Part shown: in pieces, positions 5,736-7,633 of the stretch
Layout: the number at the start of each line of letters is the position of its first letter
Numbering within the stretch: the first letter of the stretch is position 1
DNA from: CAZART01 sp964487555
GTDB lineage: Bacteria; Bacteroidota; Rhodothermia; Rhodothermales; VXPQ01
Assembly (NCBI GenBank): GCA_964487555.1
Contig: CAZART010000185.1
Location: forward strand, 1-7,633
Length of the DNA stretch: 7,633 bases
Direction of reading: 5' to 3'
The notes under the pieces: model-generated
The model's database searches: none
What the model saw: the letters and a program-made list of their open reading frames with translations, nothing else
Told to the model about the DNA's origin: nothing
Translations under genes and position numbers: made by a program

Positions 5736-7085
5736 ATGTCTATACCTGTACGGAGGTGGCAGCGCATCGCCGCTGCTCCGATCCTCGCCCTACTCTGGCT
5801 CTCTCCTGCAGCGTCTGCACAGGAGCACGAGCATCTGGGCGGTACGACACAGCGCATTTCGCTTGACGAGATTGTCGAGCGCATCGTCACCGAAAACCCG
5901 AGCGTGCGTGCGGCCCGGCTGCACGCCGATGCGCTCTCCACCGTGCCCGACCAGGTCTCGGCGTGGCCCGATCCAACCGTCGGAGTCGCCTATCAGCCGA
6001 TGCCGATGCTGACCGCCCACGGCGCCCAGCGCTCGGAGTGGATGGTAGAGCAGGAGGTGCCGTTTCCGGGAATGCTTGGGTTGCGCGAAAAGATTGCGTC
6101 GCTTGACGCTGAAGTGTCACTCTATGAGAGTGATGCATTACTGGAGGAGCTCATCCTCGAGGCAAAGGAAGCGTACTTTGAACTTTACCGGCTCAATGAA
6201 ACGGAGCGCCTGATTTCAAGCTTCGAAGCGGATCTCGAGGGTTATGAGGAGGTGGCAGCCGTCCGGTACGAGGTAGGACAGGGTTCGCAGCAGGCATTGC
6301 TGAAAGCGCAGCTCGAGAAAAACCAGCTCATTCTGCGGCTGCATCACCTCGAGAGTGCCCGGCGACGAGCGGCGGAGACGCTCGCGCGGCTGACGAACCA
6401 CCCCGAAGGACCGCGCTACTTCCTCGTGGCCGAGCCTGTTCTCCCTGGAACGAAGGGCCTGGACTCGGTTCTGCTAACCGAAAGGGCAATCGAGGAGCGG
6501 CCGGAGTTCGCCGCGCTCGAAGCCGCGGCCGAGCAGGCGGCCCGACAGGTGGATCTGGCACGAAAAGAGGCGTACCCGGATTTCGACCTGCGACTCTCCT
6601 ATATGGACATCGCCGCCCGCGACGTGCCGCCGACAGCAAACGGCCGCGACGCCGTGACGATCGGTGCTTCGATTAAAATCCCGCTTCAGCGGGGTCCCAT
6701 TAAAGCTCGCATCGAGGAGGCGCGCCTTCGCCAGGCGCAGGTTGAGGCGGAACAGGAGGCACTCCGCACGCAGTTCCGCACAGAGATTGAAGAGCTGCTC
6801 GCCGCCCTCGACCATGAAGCGGAGGCGCTCGACTCGTATGAGTCAACCCTCTTGCCGCAGGCAACCTCTACGGTGGAAGCTTCGCTCAGTGCATATTCGA
6901 CCGGATCCGTGGGTTTCCTCGATCTACTTGACGCCGAACGGACCATCTTTTCGCTTCGAACGGCATACGTCGATGCCGCAAGCCGCTATCTGACACTGGC
7001 CGCACGTCTCGAGCGCGTCCTCGGCGTGCGCGCCCTGACCGACCTGGAAGGTCTGTCTGCCTCAGCAGCATCCGTCATTCGATAA
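5736..7085 (+). CDS. TolC-family outer membrane efflux protein (CusC/CzcC-like)
   Basis: A 449-residue outer membrane channel that would complete a tripartite heavy-metal RND pump. A Sec signal peptide (1-28: RR near the start, a hydrophobic core, AAASA cleavage just before Q29) precedes EHEHLGG. The mature part shows the two repeated OEP halves. The first (about 40-225) carries SLDEIVERIVTENPSVRAA, WPDPTVGVAY and EVPFPGMLGLREKI. The second (about 245-440) carries RPEFAALEAAAEQAARQVDLAR, AYPDFDLRLSY, IKIPLQRGPIKARI and FLDLLDAERT. Long heptad-like helices rich in Ala, Leu and Glu fit the periplasmic tunnel. EVPFPG is typical of CusC/CzcC-type proteins. There is no lipobox and no cysteine, so unlike E. 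coli CusC it is not a lipoprotein. The start has little Shine-Dalgarno. The adaptor gene follows after 11 bases, so both are co-transcribed. The transported metal is inferred from the neighbours. Confidence 0.9.
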   Translation: MSIPVRRWQRIAAAPILALLWLSPAASAQEHEHLGGTTQRISLDEIVERIVTENPSVRAARLHADALSTVPDQVSAWPDPTVGVAYQPMPMLTAHGAQRSEWMVEQEVPFPGMLGLREKIASLDAEVSLYESDALLEELILEAKEAYFELYRLNETERLISSFEADLEGYEEVAAVRYEVGQGSQQALLKAQLEKNQLILRLHHLESARRRAAETLARLTNHPEGPRYFLVAEPVLPGTKGLDSVLLTERAIEERPEFAALEAAAEQAARQVDLARKEAYPDFDLRLSYMDIAARDVPPTANGRDAVTIGASIKIPLQRGPIKARIEEARLRQAQVEAEQEALRTQFRTEIEELLAALDHEAEALDSYESTLLPQATSTVEASLSAYSTGSVGFLDLLDAERTIFSLRTAYVDAASRYLTLAARLERVLGVRALTDLEGLSASAASVIR

Positions 7086-7096
7086 TATTGAAAGCC

Positions 7097-7633
7097 ATGA
7101 AAAAGCTAAATACATCCTTCTGGATAGCCGCAATAAGCGGCACGCTCGTCGTTGTGGCGGCCATTGCGATCGTGGTGCTGCTTCGCCGTGGGTCTTCCGA
7201 GGCTCAAGCTGAACCGTCGACCACGCAACAGCAGGAATCTCCATCAGCGAGCGGCCTCGCAGCCGCCGACCTGGACGGTGACGGCATCGTCTATCAATCG
7301 GGCATGCACCCGTGGATCGTCGAGGACGAGCCCGGACAGTGTCCCATCTGCGGGATGGATCTCGTCCCCGTCCGCGTGGATGAGGTCTCTGACGGCAGTA
7401 TCCGCATCGATCCGGTGACACTCCAGAACACCGGTGTGCGCACCGCACCCGTGGAGATCGCGGCCATCCGGAATGTGGTGCGCACGACGGGGCGTTTCGA
7501 GGCTAACGAGCAGCAGATCGCCGCGGTATCGCCGAAGATCACAGGGTGGATCGAGAAGCTGCACATCAACTACGAGGGGGCGCGGGTAGCGAAAGGGCAG
7601 CCTCTCCTCGAGATCTACAGCCCCGAGCTGGTC
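7097..7633 (+). CDS. cusB: CusB-type RND efflux periplasmic adaptor with heavy-metal-binding domain, 3' end cut off by window edge
   Basis: The first 179 residues of the membrane fusion protein that links an RND metal pump to the outer membrane channel. An N-terminal membrane anchor (about 8-30, ending in RR) is followed by a Gln/Ser-rich linker. Next comes the heavy-metal-binding domain YQSGMHPWIVEDEPGQC with CPICGMDLVPV (about 66-92), whose Met70, His71, C82, C85 and Met87 are likely Cu/Ag ligands. The adaptor core then begins (SIRIDPVTLQNTGVRTAPV, VVRTTGRFEANE, AAVSPKITGWIEKL, GARVAKGQPLLEIYSPEL), in the order seen in CusB. Full-length members are about 400-550 residues, so most of the protein is beyond the edge. 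ATG 7097 lies 11 bases after the efflux gene stop, with a weak GAAAG upstream. A Cus (Cu/Ag) assignment is favoured by the metal-binding domain, but Czc-type or broader specificity cannot be excluded. An RND pump gene should follow. Confidence 0.9.
   Translation, partial: MKKLNTSFWIAAISGTLVVVAAIAIVVLLRRGSSEAQAEPSTTQQQESPSASGLAAADLDGDGIVYQSGMHPWIVEDEPGQCPICGMDLVPVRVDEVSDGSIRIDPVTLQNTGVRTAPVEIAAIRNVVRTTGRFEANEQQIAAVSPKITGWIEKLHINYEGARVAKGQPLLEIYSPELV

Overview
The window is GC-rich (roughly 60%) bacterial chromosomal DNA. It holds seven protein genes, two of them cut by the window edges. I see no tRNA, rRNA, CRISPR array or transposase. The gene set (an SPW-repeat/VKOR fusion, a CusB-type adaptor with a heavy-metal-binding domain, an alpha-ketoglutaric semialdehyde dehydrogenase) and mostly weak Shine-Dalgarno sequences suggest a Bacteroidota/Rhodothermota-like organism. 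That placement is an inference from gene style and was not tested.

Left part (1-1650): a leftward aldehyde dehydrogenase gene runs off the left edge. It matches the 2,5-dioxovalerate (alpha-ketoglutaric semialdehyde) dehydrogenase family, which performs the last oxidation in non-phosphorylative sugar and sugar-acid degradation. Just before its start lies a pair of 18-bp direct repeats with a 19-bp period, a likely operator. The divergent intergenic stretch that follows contains several short inverted repeats. It leads to a small three-helix GlsB/YeaQ/YmgE-family membrane protein with an excellent ribosome binding site.

Middle (1913-4026): about 580 bases follow without a convincing gene, although a coding-like patch on the minus strand may be a gene remnant. 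Next comes a 511-residue polytopic membrane protein with SPW-type repeats at both ends and a central VKOR-like segment. That segment keeps the CxxC redox motif but seems to lack the loop cysteines.

Right part (4187-7633): this is a metal-response operon. A textbook MerR-type dyad operator precedes a cysteine-rich mini-thioredoxin. The thioredoxin overlaps by 4 bp a MerR-family regulator with a C-x8-C metal site. These are followed by a secreted or anchored His-rich protein with three HEAxxH motifs, a TolC-like outer membrane efflux protein, and the start of a CusB-type periplasmic adaptor. The pump gene (cusA-like RND) would be expected just beyond the right edge. The likely logic is metal sensing by MerR, thiol or metal handling by the thioredoxin, periplasmic metal buffering by the His-rich protein, and export by the tripartite pump. 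The regulator sits inside the operon it probably controls, which would make it autoregulated. The most probable ligands are Cu/Ag or Hg; the sequence alone does not decide.
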